Counted from the first letter of the stretch, positions 1 to 5,770 are shown. The stretch is DNA of 9,515 nucleotides from DASPTH01 sp046727575 (GCA_046727575.1 JBKPCV010000067.1:1-9515), one strand, 5' to 3'. Translations and numbers: made by a program. The notes: generated by a model from the letters alone, not told the origin.

Positions 1-306
1 GGCCCGACCGGCCCGGCGGGGCCGCCGGGGCCGGCAGGCGGGTTTGCGGGCGTGCAAGTGGTCGCTCGCGAGTTCACCGTGCCCCAGTCGACGTTCGAGT
101 TCACGTACGTGGCGACCTCGGAGTGCCCACCAGACACCGTGGTCGTGTCTGGTGGTTATGAGATCGAGCAAGCGGGGGTCAACGAGTTCCGCGAGTCCCA
201 TCCCGAGGTCGTCCAGCCGGGCGTCGAGGCATGGAGCATCGGTGTCGGCGCCGACGATGACACCGACGTCCACGGCGTCGTCTACGCGATCTGCGCGAAC
301 GGCTAG
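1..306 (+). CDS. Collagen-like protein, C-terminal part (5' end outside window)
   Basis: The reading frame is open from the first base and stops with TAG at 304-306. The first dozen or so codons give Gly-Pro-X triplets (GPTGPAGPPGPAGG), the end of a collagen-like repeat. A globular C-terminal domain of about 85 residues follows, with two cysteines: one in SECPPD, followed by VVVSGGYEI, and one in the final YAICANG. This Cys-Pro / V-x-GG / W-x-V / YAIC layout is typical of the cap domain on bacterial and phage collagen-like proteins, where the cysteines probably form a disulfide. Such proteins are usually secreted or surface-exposed, but the N-terminus with any signal peptide is not in the window. 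A GTG at 52 could be misread as a start; the Gly-Pro-X run upstream shows that the gene continues to the left. The family call is firm; function and substrate are unknown. Confidence 0.8.
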   Translation, partial: GPTGPAGPPGPAGGFAGVQVVAREFTVPQSTFEFTYVATSECPPDTVVVSGGYEIEQAGVNEFRESHPEVVQPGVEAWSIGVGADDDTDVHGVVYAICANG

Positions 307-539
307 GTCGCTGACGATGCCACGACGAGGTGTGAACGCGGCGTGGCGGCGGCGCGCGGCGCCGTCATCGCCGCTGGTTGGTGGCAGGCGTCGAGGCGCT
401 CGTCAACCGTGAGATCACACAAGCCACGACGGAAGTCCAAGCCAAACGTCGGCGGATGGCCCAACTCGGATGTGGATGGCGCCTTGCCCGCCGGATCGAC
501 TCCCTTCCGCGGCGTCGATCGCCGCCACTCGAAGAAAAG
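307..539. other. Intergenic region between the collagen-like and glycoside hydrolase genes
   Basis: It holds the hairpin at 348-366 and presumably the promoter of the downstream gene, though no convincing -35/-10 pair is visible. The hydrolase frame stays open upstream to a GTG at 378. The 54 codons this would add are basic, low in recognisable features and preceded by no ribosome binding site, so I treat them as non-coding. Confidence 0.45.
348..366 (+). terminator. GC-rich hairpin downstream of the collagen-like gene
   Basis: An 8-bp stem (348-355 with 359-366, including one G-U pair) closes a 3-nt loop about 40 bases after the TAG stop. No T-tract follows, so this would be a non-canonical terminator at best. 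The local sequence is so GC-rich that a chance hairpin is possible. Confidence 0.3.
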
Positions 540-2603
540 ATGATGTCGAACCCCGATGACCCTCGCACATCGACCGACACGGAGTCGGCACACCCCGACG
601 ACGAGCGAGGGGGCGCCCGGTCGACGGCGATCCTGCCTCAGCCGCCGAACCTGCCCACACCGGCGCCGGCGTCTGCAGTGATCGGTGTCACCGAACCCGG
701 GGCCGGGTTGCCGACCTGGTTCACTACCAACCGGGTGCATGGCCACACGCGGCTGCGGCTGGGCCCGTGGCACGACCAAGCCGAGTTCACCGAGGCGGGC
801 GCCGGCTTCAAGGCGCTGGGGGCAGCCGTCTTCACGCGCCACGTCAAATCCGGAGACGAAGACCCGTGGTGGCCAACGGCGTTGCCGCTGTGGGACGACG
901 GTCGCCCGTGGTCCGACCGCGACCGCGAAATCGACGGCGTCCTCGTCGAGCGTGGCCGCAGCATCGCCAAGGAGGTCATCGACGAGGCCCATGCTCAGGG
1001 GTTGCACGTGATCGCCTACGTCTGGCACATGGCCGAAGCGAGACTGGCCGCCAGGCATCCCGACTGGATCTGCCGTCGTCCGTCGCGCGACGGGACGCCG
1101 GGACCGCCGATCGTCGGAAAGCGAGGCGTCCATCTCGACATCACCGGCCCGTACCGCGAGGTCGTGCTCACCCGGCTGCTCGAACTGGCCGACATGGGCG
1201 TCGACGGCCTGAAGTTCGACGAGCGACACCTTCCTCCCGAAGGCTGCTGGGGCTCGGCCCTCGAAACCGCCTGGGTGGCGGAAACCGGCCAGCCAGCACC
1301 GACGGACATCGACGATGCCGACCCGCGCTACCGGCGGTTCATTGACTTCAAGGCCCGCCGGATCGAAGAAACGTTCGCCTACTGGCGCGACACGGTGAAA
1401 GCGACACACCCCCATGTCGTGTTTCTCACCAGTACCACAACCCTTCCGGCTCTGACGGATCGTGAAATGACGACTCGGCTGGCCAGCATCGCCGATTCCG
1501 CCAAGAACGAATATCGGCTCGCCGTCCGAGACGCGCTGAACAAGCGCGTCTTCATCGACAACCCCGACCTTGCTGTCCCCGCCGAGCATCTTCGCCAAGC
1601 GTTGGGCTGGACGGTCCTGCGCGACAGCAGCGACGGCCGCCCACCTCACATCTGGGTGAGCGGCGTGCCCAACATCCACCATGCTCGAGCGGCGGCCGCC
1701 AGCGTGATCACCTTCGGCGGCGTCGCCAACATGGACGTCCAAGAACGGACACTCCTCGGGCGAGCACAACCATCCGACGGCAAGACCCCACTCGACGCCC
1801 TCCAAGCCGCGTTCGCCCTGGGCGCACGGGTGTCTCCCCACATCGCGGGGACGCGCCCGCTGCGCTGGGCCGCCGTTCACTTCAGCGAACGCAACCGCAA
1901 CGCACGACGAGCTGACTATCGCGGTGCCTGGCAGCAGGTGCTCTGGCCGCTGATCGGCGCCTACAAGGTCCTCACCGAACTCGGTCTGCCCGTCGGAGTG
2001 GTCAACGACCACCAGTTGGCCGACGGTGAGCTCGATGGATACGGGCTCCTCGTCCTCCCCAACGCGGGTGAGCTGACGACCTCCCAACGTCAAGCGGTCG
2101 CCGCTTTCGAAGCCGGCGGCGGCACCATCATCGAAAACAAGCCGGCCTGGGGGTGGAGCGACCCGAACACCACCGAGTCGGCCGCCCGCGCACTCCGCGC
2201 AACCATCCAACCTCACACCGCCACTGCGCCACTGGTCGTGACCGGCGGACCGGCCGGCCGATATGCCGTCGCCTACATGGACCGGCGGCGGCTCGTCGTC
2301 GCGGTCACCAACGACTTCAGCTGGGTGCAGATCACAAGCGCCGACAACCCCGTACCCGTCGTCAACGCGCCCGCTCCACCCGCCGCCGGCGTGCGCGTCG
2401 CCTGGCGTGCCCGCCACGACCTGCCGCACCCCCGACCCACAGCGGGCGACCCATTCCGGCTCCGAGCATTCGACGCGGTCAGCGACACTGCCCTCCCGAT
2501 CCACAGATCCGGTGACAACTACTCGGTGTTCCTGCCGCCCTTCCATTTCATGGCCCTGGTCGTCGTCACCGGCCAACCCGCACAGGACACGGAACAGCAA
2601 TGA
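540..2603 (+). CDS. Putative glycoside hydrolase (GHL6-like barrel plus GATase-like domain)
   Basis: The predicted protein has 687 residues and no signal peptide, so it is probably cytoplasmic. Residues 1-35 look disordered. From about residue 50 the sequence reads like a TIM-barrel glycosidase of the hypothetical glycosyl hydrolase/alpha-amylase type: AHAQGLHVIAYVWHMAEARL, then HPDW with WICRR, then LDITGPYREVV, then GVDGLKFDERH, where D222, D227 and E228 are acidic candidates on the fourth strand. From about residue 470 comes a Rossmann-like segment (DGYGLLVLPNAGELTTSQR at about 499-517, then GGGTII), resembling the beta-galactosidase trimerisation/GATase-like domain that follows such barrels. 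A beta-sandwich-like tail ends FLPPFHFMALVVV. Two adjacent ATG codons (540, 543) follow a purine-rich GAAGAAAAG; this start removes a poorly conserved basic extension. Expected role is hydrolysis of a galactoside or other oligosaccharide; the substrate cannot be told. No sugar transporter is adjacent. Confidence 0.75.
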   Translation: MMSNPDDPRTSTDTESAHPDDERGGARSTAILPQPPNLPTPAPASAVIGVTEPGAGLPTWFTTNRVHGHTRLRLGPWHDQAEFTEAGAGFKALGAAVFTRHVKSGDEDPWWPTALPLWDDGRPWSDRDREIDGVLVERGRSIAKEVIDEAHAQGLHVIAYVWHMAEARLAARHPDWICRRPSRDGTPGPPIVGKRGVHLDITGPYREVVLTRLLELADMGVDGLKFDERHLPPEGCWGSALETAWVAETGQPAPTDIDDADPRYRRFIDFKARRIEETFAYWRDTVKATHPHVVFLTSTTTLPALTDREMTTRLASIADSAKNEYRLAVRDALNKRVFIDNPDLAVPAEHLRQALGWTVLRDSSDGRPPHIWVSGVPNIHHARAAAASVITFGGVANMDVQERTLLGRAQPSDGKTPLDALQAAFALGARVSPHIAGTRPLRWAAVHFSERNRNARRADYRGAWQQVLWPLIGAYKVLTELGLPVGVVNDHQLADGELDGYGLLVLPNAGELTTSQRQAVAAFEAGGGTIIENKPAWGWSDPNTTESAARALRATIQPHTATAPLVVTGGPAGRYAVAYMDRRRLVVAVTNDFSWVQITSADNPVPVVNAPAPPAAGVRVAWRARHDLPHPRPTAGDPFRLRAFDAVSDTALPIHRSGDNYSVFLPPFHFMALVVVTGQPAQDTEQQ

Positions 2604-2708
2604 GAGGCTCGCAGCGCGATACCGGGTGAAGCGTCGCGGCAGCATCCGCCATGATCGATCAGTGCCTGGCTCATGCTGGTCGCGAAGTCAAAGACTCTGA
2701 GACGCGTG
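2604..2708. other. Short spacer 3' of the hydrolase gene
   Basis: No convincing gene or intrinsic terminator is seen. A perfect 10-bp palindrome, TGATCGATCA, lies at 2652-2661. A minus-strand frame through this spacer (RVFDFATSMSQALIDHGG) has acceptable codon use but matches no family I recognise. Confidence 0.3.
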
Positions 2709-2818
2709 CTAGACGAGAACCGGCTCGGACCCGTGGAGGACAAAGGCGTTGATCGGGACGAGGCCTAACCCTGAGACCGGAAGCTCCAGGTAAGGACGTC
2801 GACATCGGCGGTGGCCAT
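2709..2818 (-). pseudogene. MBL-fold metallo-hydrolase, N-terminal fragment
   Basis: Read on the minus strand, an ATG at 2818 gives MATADVDVL. After a frame change comes YLELPVSGLGLVPINAFVL and then HGSEPVLV, followed at once by TAG (2709-2711). This is the N-terminal strand pattern of one MBL-fold subfamily (P-x-x-G-L-G-x-L-P-x-NAFVL, then EPVLVDTG). The stop sits where the conserved Asp of VDTG would be, and the metal-binding HxHxDH region is absent from everything downstream. The piece begins only 11 bases after the end of the SRPBCC fragment, suggesting a former SRPBCC-MBL operon. It is too short to fold and must be a remnant. The family call rests on about 30 residues and is moderate. 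Confidence 0.5.
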
Positions 2819-2829
2819 GTAGGTGGTGA

Positions 2830-3116
2830 TCACGACTGCGCTCGTCGCGTGGTGACGGCTTCGGCGGTCGTCTGAGCTCCCCGAGCGTGTGGCGCATCGC
2901 CTCTCGCAGTTCCTTGGCGCCGTTGGTGGGAACGTCGACAACGCGCGCCCAGAGCGGGATCCAATCGACGTGGTACGACTCGGTAACGCGCGTCCCGCCG
3001 CCGACCGGCTCGAACCGATAGCACCACGTGGTCCCCTCGCGCCCGCCCTCCTCGGTCGCGAACGCGAACTCCCGACCGCGGTCCGCGGTCAACACTCGGC
3101 CGCGGCGCGACCAGCG
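2830..3116 (-). pseudogene. SRPBCC (polyketide cyclase-like) protein, C-terminal fragment
   Basis: On the minus strand, LKLMRWSRRGRVLTADRGRE, FAFATEEGG, TTWCYRFEPVGGGTRVTESY and later ELREAMRHTLGELR follow the second half of a typical SRPBCC/START-like protein (RW...V...REFAF, W-x-YRFEP, GTRVTES, then a long C-terminal helix). The first half of the family, roughly 60-70 residues, is missing, with unrelated sequence upstream of about 3116. Near 2875 the frame appears to slip: after GELRR the other frame continues TAEAVTTRRAQS to a TGA at 2830-2832, a natural ending for the helix. Family members bind small hydrophobic ligands. This copy is truncated and frameshifted, so probably non-functional. 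It is not a close copy of the intact SRPBCC gene at 7483. Confidence 0.7.
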
Positions 3117-3479
3117 CATGAGCTTGAGATGGTCGCCCTCAACCGCAAGGCACTCTCCGACGCGGTCACCGCCGGAGAGCTCGGGCCCGACGCCAACTCC
3201 GAGGAAGCGGTCTACCTCGTCTCGATCCTCATCGCCGGAACGCTCAGCCAGGCGATGGCCAACGAGCCGCAACTGCCGTGGGGCGAGGGCCGCTTCAGCC
3301 CCCTGTTCCCGAAGCTCATGAGCCTGCTTCCCGCCGCATACCCGCCGGGACAGACGACATCGCGGCGCCGAGCGCGCGTGAAGACGCCCCCCGCGGTGCG
3401 CGCACACTCGAGCGCTAATCGATCACTCCGACAGAATCGCGGTCTCACGCCGCGAACTCGCCAGAACGGCGCTGAATGA
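3112..3479 (+). pseudogene. TetR-family regulator, C-terminal fragment
   Basis: On the plus strand, HELEMVALNRKALSDAVTAG, then SEEAVYLVSILIAGTLSQAM and then GRFSPLFPKLMSLLPAAYPP resemble the last three helices of the ligand-binding half of a TetR-family repressor. The N-terminal helix-turn-helix is absent; upstream codons in this frame are merely the antisense of the SRPBCC remnant. The recognisable part ends near 3360, and the frame then runs through unstructured Arg-rich sequence to a TGA at 3477-3479. The fragment cannot bind DNA. It lies back to back with the SRPBCC fragment, both lacking their 5' parts, as if one deletion removed the shared promoter region of a divergent regulator-target pair. 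Confidence 0.65.
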
Positions 3480-3600
3480 GCAGTATCGGTTCGCCGAGCG
3501 ACGGTACGCCGCGCGAGGCTCCGAGCAGGCGACCGTTGTCATCTCGACAACACCGGTGGATCCAATGCGACACCTCTCAAGCCTCGCGACCCACTCGAAG
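3423..3600 (-). pseudogene. Possible second PIN-domain remnant
   Basis: The minus-strand frame reads ARLERCRIGSTGVVEMTTVA, then CSEPRAAYRRSANRYCSFS, and stops at 3423-3425. TGVVE, followed by a short segment and A-x-YRR, is reminiscent of the second acidic motif and following helix of VapC-type PIN toxins. No start codon, first aspartate or C-terminal acidic cluster is seen. This is a weak resemblance based on about 35 residues; it may be chance. Confidence 0.25.
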
Positions 3601-3617
3601 ACCGACCCACCGGTGGA
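3551..3617. repeat. Two copies of CACCGGTGGA
   Basis: The 10-mer CACCGGTGGA occurs at 3551-3560 and again at 3608-3617, 57 bases apart. The second copy is part of the perfect 10-bp palindrome CCACCGGTGG (3607-3616). It lies just upstream of the longer palindromic repeat at 3626 and may be part of the same regulatory or recombination site. Confidence 0.4.
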
Positions 3618-3625
3618 CGCCAACG

Positions 3626-3654
3626 AACGTGGACGGATCTGTCCCACGCATGCT
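3626..3654 (+). repeat. 29-bp palindromic repeat, copy 1
   Basis: The sequence starts AACGTGGAC, has GGATCTG in the middle and ends TCCCACGCATGCT. It matches 6251-6279 in the same orientation at 27 of 29 positions. The core GGACnGATCnGTCC (3631-3644) is a dyad with central GATC, the only two differences between copies fall on the n positions, and a GCATGC palindrome follows at 3648-3653. The minus-strand VapC remnant loses its family resemblance just where it enters this element. Confidence 0.7.
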
Positions 3655-3906
3655 CCGCCAATGCCGGCAGACGCGAGCTTGCCCAAGAAGCGCCGGGTTT
3701 TCGCTGCAGACAGGTAACGGCTCTCGGGGAAGTACGCGGTAAACAGTTCCGCGACAACTCGCGGCGTTCGCCGGACGGGAGGCGGCAAGCGGGTCAAGAC
3801 TCAGAACGCCTCGAACGCGGCGTGCCCCGACCATCCGAGCCGCGCCTGCGGGACACTGCGCTGCCAAGCTTGCGAACGACGCTCCTGGGCGGAGCAGTAC
3901 CGTCAT
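3655..3906 (-). pseudogene. VapC-type PIN-domain toxin, disrupted
   Basis: From an ATG at 3904-3906 the minus strand gives MTVLL and later ARMVG. A one-base frame change then gives GHAAFEAF, an in-frame TGA, VLTRLPPP, RRTPRVVAELFTAYFPESRY, LSAAKTRRFLGKLASAGIGG and ACV. This follows VapC ribonucleases of the type GHAxxETFSVLTRLPPP...GGAVYDAL; the TGA replaces the Ser of FSVLTRLP. The sequence diverges before the conserved Asp of VYDAL, exactly at the 29-bp repeat. With a frameshift, a stop and a missing C-terminal acidic site, the toxin should be inactive. No VapB antitoxin gene is next to it: its 5' side runs straight into the oppositely oriented nitrobindin-like gene, whose ATG is at 3912. 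Confidence 0.65.
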
Positions 3907-3911
3907 CGTCG

Positions 3912-4487
3912 ATGAGCGCGCCCCTGCCAGATCCCGCCGCACTCGGGCCGTTGGCGCCGCTGATCGGCCGGTGGAGAGGCGACCACGGCCACGACGACGC
4001 CTACGTCTACGCCCGGGGCCGCGAGGAATCCGCTCCCTTTCGTGAACTGAGCTCGTTCACTCCGGCCGGTCCCGCCCACAACGGTGCGCAGGCACTCTAT
4101 CGCCTCGATTACACGACCACGGCATGGCGGACGGGTGAAAAGATGCCGTTTCACACCGAGATCGGCTACTGGTTCTGGGACGCAGAGCATCAACTCGTCA
4201 TGCGCGCCCTCATTACGCCGCGTGGCATCGTGGTGCTCGCAGGCGGATCCGCACGACCCGCCGACGTCACTTTGACTGTGAGCGCCGAGGCTGGGGCGGC
4301 TGACTTCGGGGTCCTTTCGAATCCGCACCTGAGCACTACCGCGCGCACGACCCGGTTCCGGATGACCGTGGATCTGTCGAAACCTGACGAGTACTCCTAC
4401 GAGCAGGAAACGTTCATGTTCCAACCCCGCATCGAGGACGTCTACTGCCACCGCGACCGCAACACCCTCGCTCGCATCAGAAAGTGA
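3912..4487 (+). CDS. Nitrobindin-like heme-binding beta-barrel protein
   Basis: The predicted protein has 191 residues and is probably cytosolic. Near the N-terminus LGPLAPLIGRWRGDHG (residues 11-26) carries the G-x-W-x-G signature of the fatty-acid-binding-protein-like/nitrobindin barrel. It is followed by FRELSSF, LYRLDYTTTAWR, PFHTEIGYWFWD, MRALITPRGIVVLAGG and the terminal HRDRNTLARI, in which His180 is a candidate heme ligand by analogy with the C-terminal His of the family. Relatives bind ferric heme, and some isomerise peroxynitrite to nitrate; here this is inferred. The ATG at 3912 fits the family start, but no good ribosome binding site is close (GGAG lies 18 bases upstream). A GTG at 3822 would add 30 residues that look non-conserved and overlap the antisense vapC remnant. 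It is the only intact gene in the decayed stretch. Confidence 0.75.
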   Translation: MSAPLPDPAALGPLAPLIGRWRGDHGHDDAYVYARGREESAPFRELSSFTPAGPAHNGAQALYRLDYTTTAWRTGEKMPFHTEIGYWFWDAEHQLVMRALITPRGIVVLAGGSARPADVTLTVSAEAGAADFGVLSNPHLSTTARTTRFRMTVDLSKPDEYSYEQETFMFQPRIEDVYCHRDRNTLARIRK

Positions 4488-4492
4488 TGCAC

Positions 4493-4515
4493 GAAGCCGT
4501 TGCCGTGTCGGCTTC
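4493..4515 (+). terminator. Hairpin just after the nitrobindin-like gene
   Basis: GAAGCCG (4493-4499) pairs perfectly with CGGCTTC (4509-4515) across a 9-nt loop, five bases after the TGA stop. No T-run follows. Position and perfect stem make a transcription-ending or mRNA 3'-protecting role plausible. Confidence 0.4.
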
Positions 4516-4519
4516 ACGA

Positions 4520-4551
4520 GATCCGGACCCCACCGCGCGGAACTCCGGATC
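4520..4551. repeat. Perfect 8-bp inverted repeat GATCCGGA / TCCGGATC
   Basis: The arms at 4520-4527 and 4544-4551 are separated by 16 bases and follow directly on the first hairpin. It may be a second terminator stem or a protein-binding dyad. It also lies 3' of the minus-strand remnant ending at 4575. Confidence 0.4.
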
Positions 4552-4574
4552 GACGTCCTGCGCATCTCCCCCGA

Positions 4575-4896
4575 TCAGCGGAACCGGAAACACTCGGGCA
4601 TCACGTGCTCCGGGCGTTGCGCCATGCTTTGTCTCGTGACCTGCTCATTGGCCTTCCCGGTGTCGATGAGCTGGGGTAAGACCTCGGTGGCGGTGGCGAC
4701 CACGGCGGGCACGGTGTCGTAGGCGGTGGTGAGGGTCTGCAGGTGCGCCGCAACAGGGTCACGCCCAGCGTGCGTTCCAGGGCCTTCATCTGCTGGCTCA
4801 ACGCTTGCTGCGCGATGTGGAGTTCGAGCGCGGCCGCAGTGAAGCTGGCTCGTCCGACGACGGCGACGAACCAGCTCAACGCAGCCCAAGAGCCAC
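4575..4896 (-). pseudogene. LysR-type regulator remnant joined to an unrelated tail
   Basis: The minus strand encodes LSWFVAVVGRASFTAAALEL, then HIAQQALSQQMKALERTLGV and TLLRRT, a clear LysR winged helix-turn-helix. A GTG at 4896 would give MALGLR, the usual lead-in, but a frame break separates it from LSWF. After LLRRTCR (about 4745) the LysR frame loses meaning. Another frame with good codon bias then gives HLQTLTTAYDTVPAVVATAT, EVLPQLIDTG and so on, ending at TGA 4575-4577; I do not recognise that tail. The effector-binding domain (about 200 residues) is absent. The start lies about 30 bp from the palindromes preceding the DJ-1/PfpI gene, in the divergent layout usual for LysR regulators and their targets. 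Confidence 0.7.
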
Positions 4897-4921
4897 GGTC
4901 GCGACGTCAGTGGAGCGACCA

Positions 4922-4936
4922 ACAAGTCTGTCTTGT
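4922..4936. promoter_or_regulatory. Operator-like palindrome 1 (ACAAG-N5-CTTGT)
   Basis: ACAAG (4922-4926) and CTTGT (4932-4936) form a perfect dyad with a 5-bp spacer. Its centre, 4929, is about 63 bp upstream of the inferred transcription start of the DJ-1/PfpI gene. Confidence 0.6.
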
Positions 4937-4944
4937 AGACGAAC

Positions 4945-4961
4945 AACAAGTTGCGCTTGTT
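4945..4961. promoter_or_regulatory. Operator-like palindrome 2 (AACAAG-N5-CTTGTT)
   Basis: The 6-bp perfect arms AACAAG (4945-4950) and CTTGTT (4956-4961) have the same 5-bp spacing as palindrome 1, whose centre is 24 bp upstream. The right arm overlaps the candidate -35 box, so a bound protein could block or contact RNA polymerase. Confidence 0.6.
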
Positions 4962-4985
4962 CATCCGCGCGGCCGCGCCTACAAC
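4957..4985 (+). promoter_or_regulatory. Candidate sigma-70-type promoter of the DJ-1/PfpI gene
   Basis: TTGTTC (4957-4962) and TACAAC (4980-4985) are separated by exactly 17 bp. The start would fall near 4992, leaving a leader of about 20 bases that contains the AGAGG ribosome binding site (5001-5005). Confidence 0.5.
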
Positions 4986-5011
4986 AGAAGTCGCCAAAAG
5001 AGAGGCGCGCA

Positions 5012-5770
5012 ATGAGCGCAAACGCGAACGTCGCGAATCCGGACCATCCCAAGCGGATCCTGATGGTCGCGTCGAACCCGGCGGTCTCCAAGCAGACCGG
5101 CTGGCCGATCGGTTTCTGGTGGGGTGAGCTCGCCCACGCCTACTGGGAGTTCGCCGAGCGTGGCTATCAGATCGACATCGTCAGCCCCGATGGAGGCGAC
5201 CTCGAGGCCGACGCGTGGAGCGACCCCCGCGACGACAGCGGGTATTCGGTTGACGACCTCATCAGCCTCGGGTTCCTGCACTCACCCGAACACCTCGCGC
5301 TGCTCGAGAAGACCAAGAGCCTGGCCGACGTCGCCGCTGATGTCTGGGCGGGTGACTACGACGCCGTCTTCTTGGTGGGCGGTCAGGGACCGATGTACAC
5401 CTTCTACGACGACGACCGCGTACATGAACTCGTCCGCGCGTTCTATGAGGCCGGCAAGGTCACGGCTGTGGTGTGTCACGCCACCTGCGTCTTGCTCAAG
5501 ACCACGCTCTCCACTGGTGAGCTGCTGGTCACCGGAAAGACCTGGACCGGGTTCGCCAACACCGAGGAGGACTTCGCCGACGAGTATGTCGGGCAACGCA
5601 TCCAACCCTTCCGCATCGAAGTGGAGGCCAAGAAGCTCCCGGACACCAACTTCATCGTCGACGGCCGCTTCAAGGCGCACGCCGTACGCGACGGGATTCT
5701 CGTGACCGGCCAGCAGCAATACTCCGCGACGGCTGCCGCCCGACTCGTGATCGAAGCGGTCGGTGTCTAG
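5012..5770 (+). CDS. DJ-1/PfpI family protein (type 1 glutamine amidotransferase-like)
   Basis: The predicted protein has 252 residues and no signal peptide. It follows the Hsp31/PfpI layout: RILMVASNP strand, G-x-WWGEL with E39, YQIDIVSPDGG, DYDAVFLVGGQGPMYTF (about 116-131), the nucleophile elbow VVCHATC with C155-H156, TGKTWTGFANTEED, then VDGRF and GILVTGQQQYSA. E39 and C155-H156 match the family's catalytic Glu and Cys-His. Relatives act as methylglyoxal-handling enzymes (glyoxalase III), holdases or stress proteins; which applies here is unknown. The elbow is CHATC where CHGP is usual, giving a second cysteine, C159. The ATG at 5012 is set by AGAGG six bases upstream; the frame stays open to 4805, but that part overlaps the LysR remnant and the promoter. 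It is the first gene of a plus-strand group, 99 bp before the next. Confidence 0.85.
   Translation: MSANANVANPDHPKRILMVASNPAVSKQTGWPIGFWWGELAHAYWEFAERGYQIDIVSPDGGDLEADAWSDPRDDSGYSVDDLISLGFLHSPEHLALLEKTKSLADVAADVWAGDYDAVFLVGGQGPMYTFYDDDRVHELVRAFYEAGKVTAVVCHATCVLLKTTLSTGELLVTGKTWTGFANTEEDFADEYVGQRIQPFRIEVEAKKLPDTNFIVDGRFKAHAVRDGILVTGQQQYSATAAARLVIEAVGV

Noticed and set aside
378..539. A 54-codon N-terminal extension of the hydrolase from GTG 378
   Set aside because: It is basic and featureless, with no ribosome binding site, while the double ATG at 540/543 follows a purine-rich stretch.
303..2645. A 780-codon open frame on the minus strand across the hydrolase gene
   Set aside because: Its translation is low-complexity (Gly, Asp, Arg, Val-rich) with no domain pattern, whereas the plus strand shows glycosidase motifs throughout. 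Long antisense frames are expected in high-GC coding DNA.
3626..3654. Reading the 29-bp repeat as a XerC/D dif-type recombination site
   Set aside because: The length is similar, but the arm sequences and the 6-bp central layout do not match known dif sites, and two copies per chromosome segment would be atypical.
4805..5011. An upstream start for the DJ-1/PfpI gene
   Set aside because: The extra codons are the antisense of the LysR remnant and run through the promoter and both palindromes; AGAGG before ATG 5012 decides the start.
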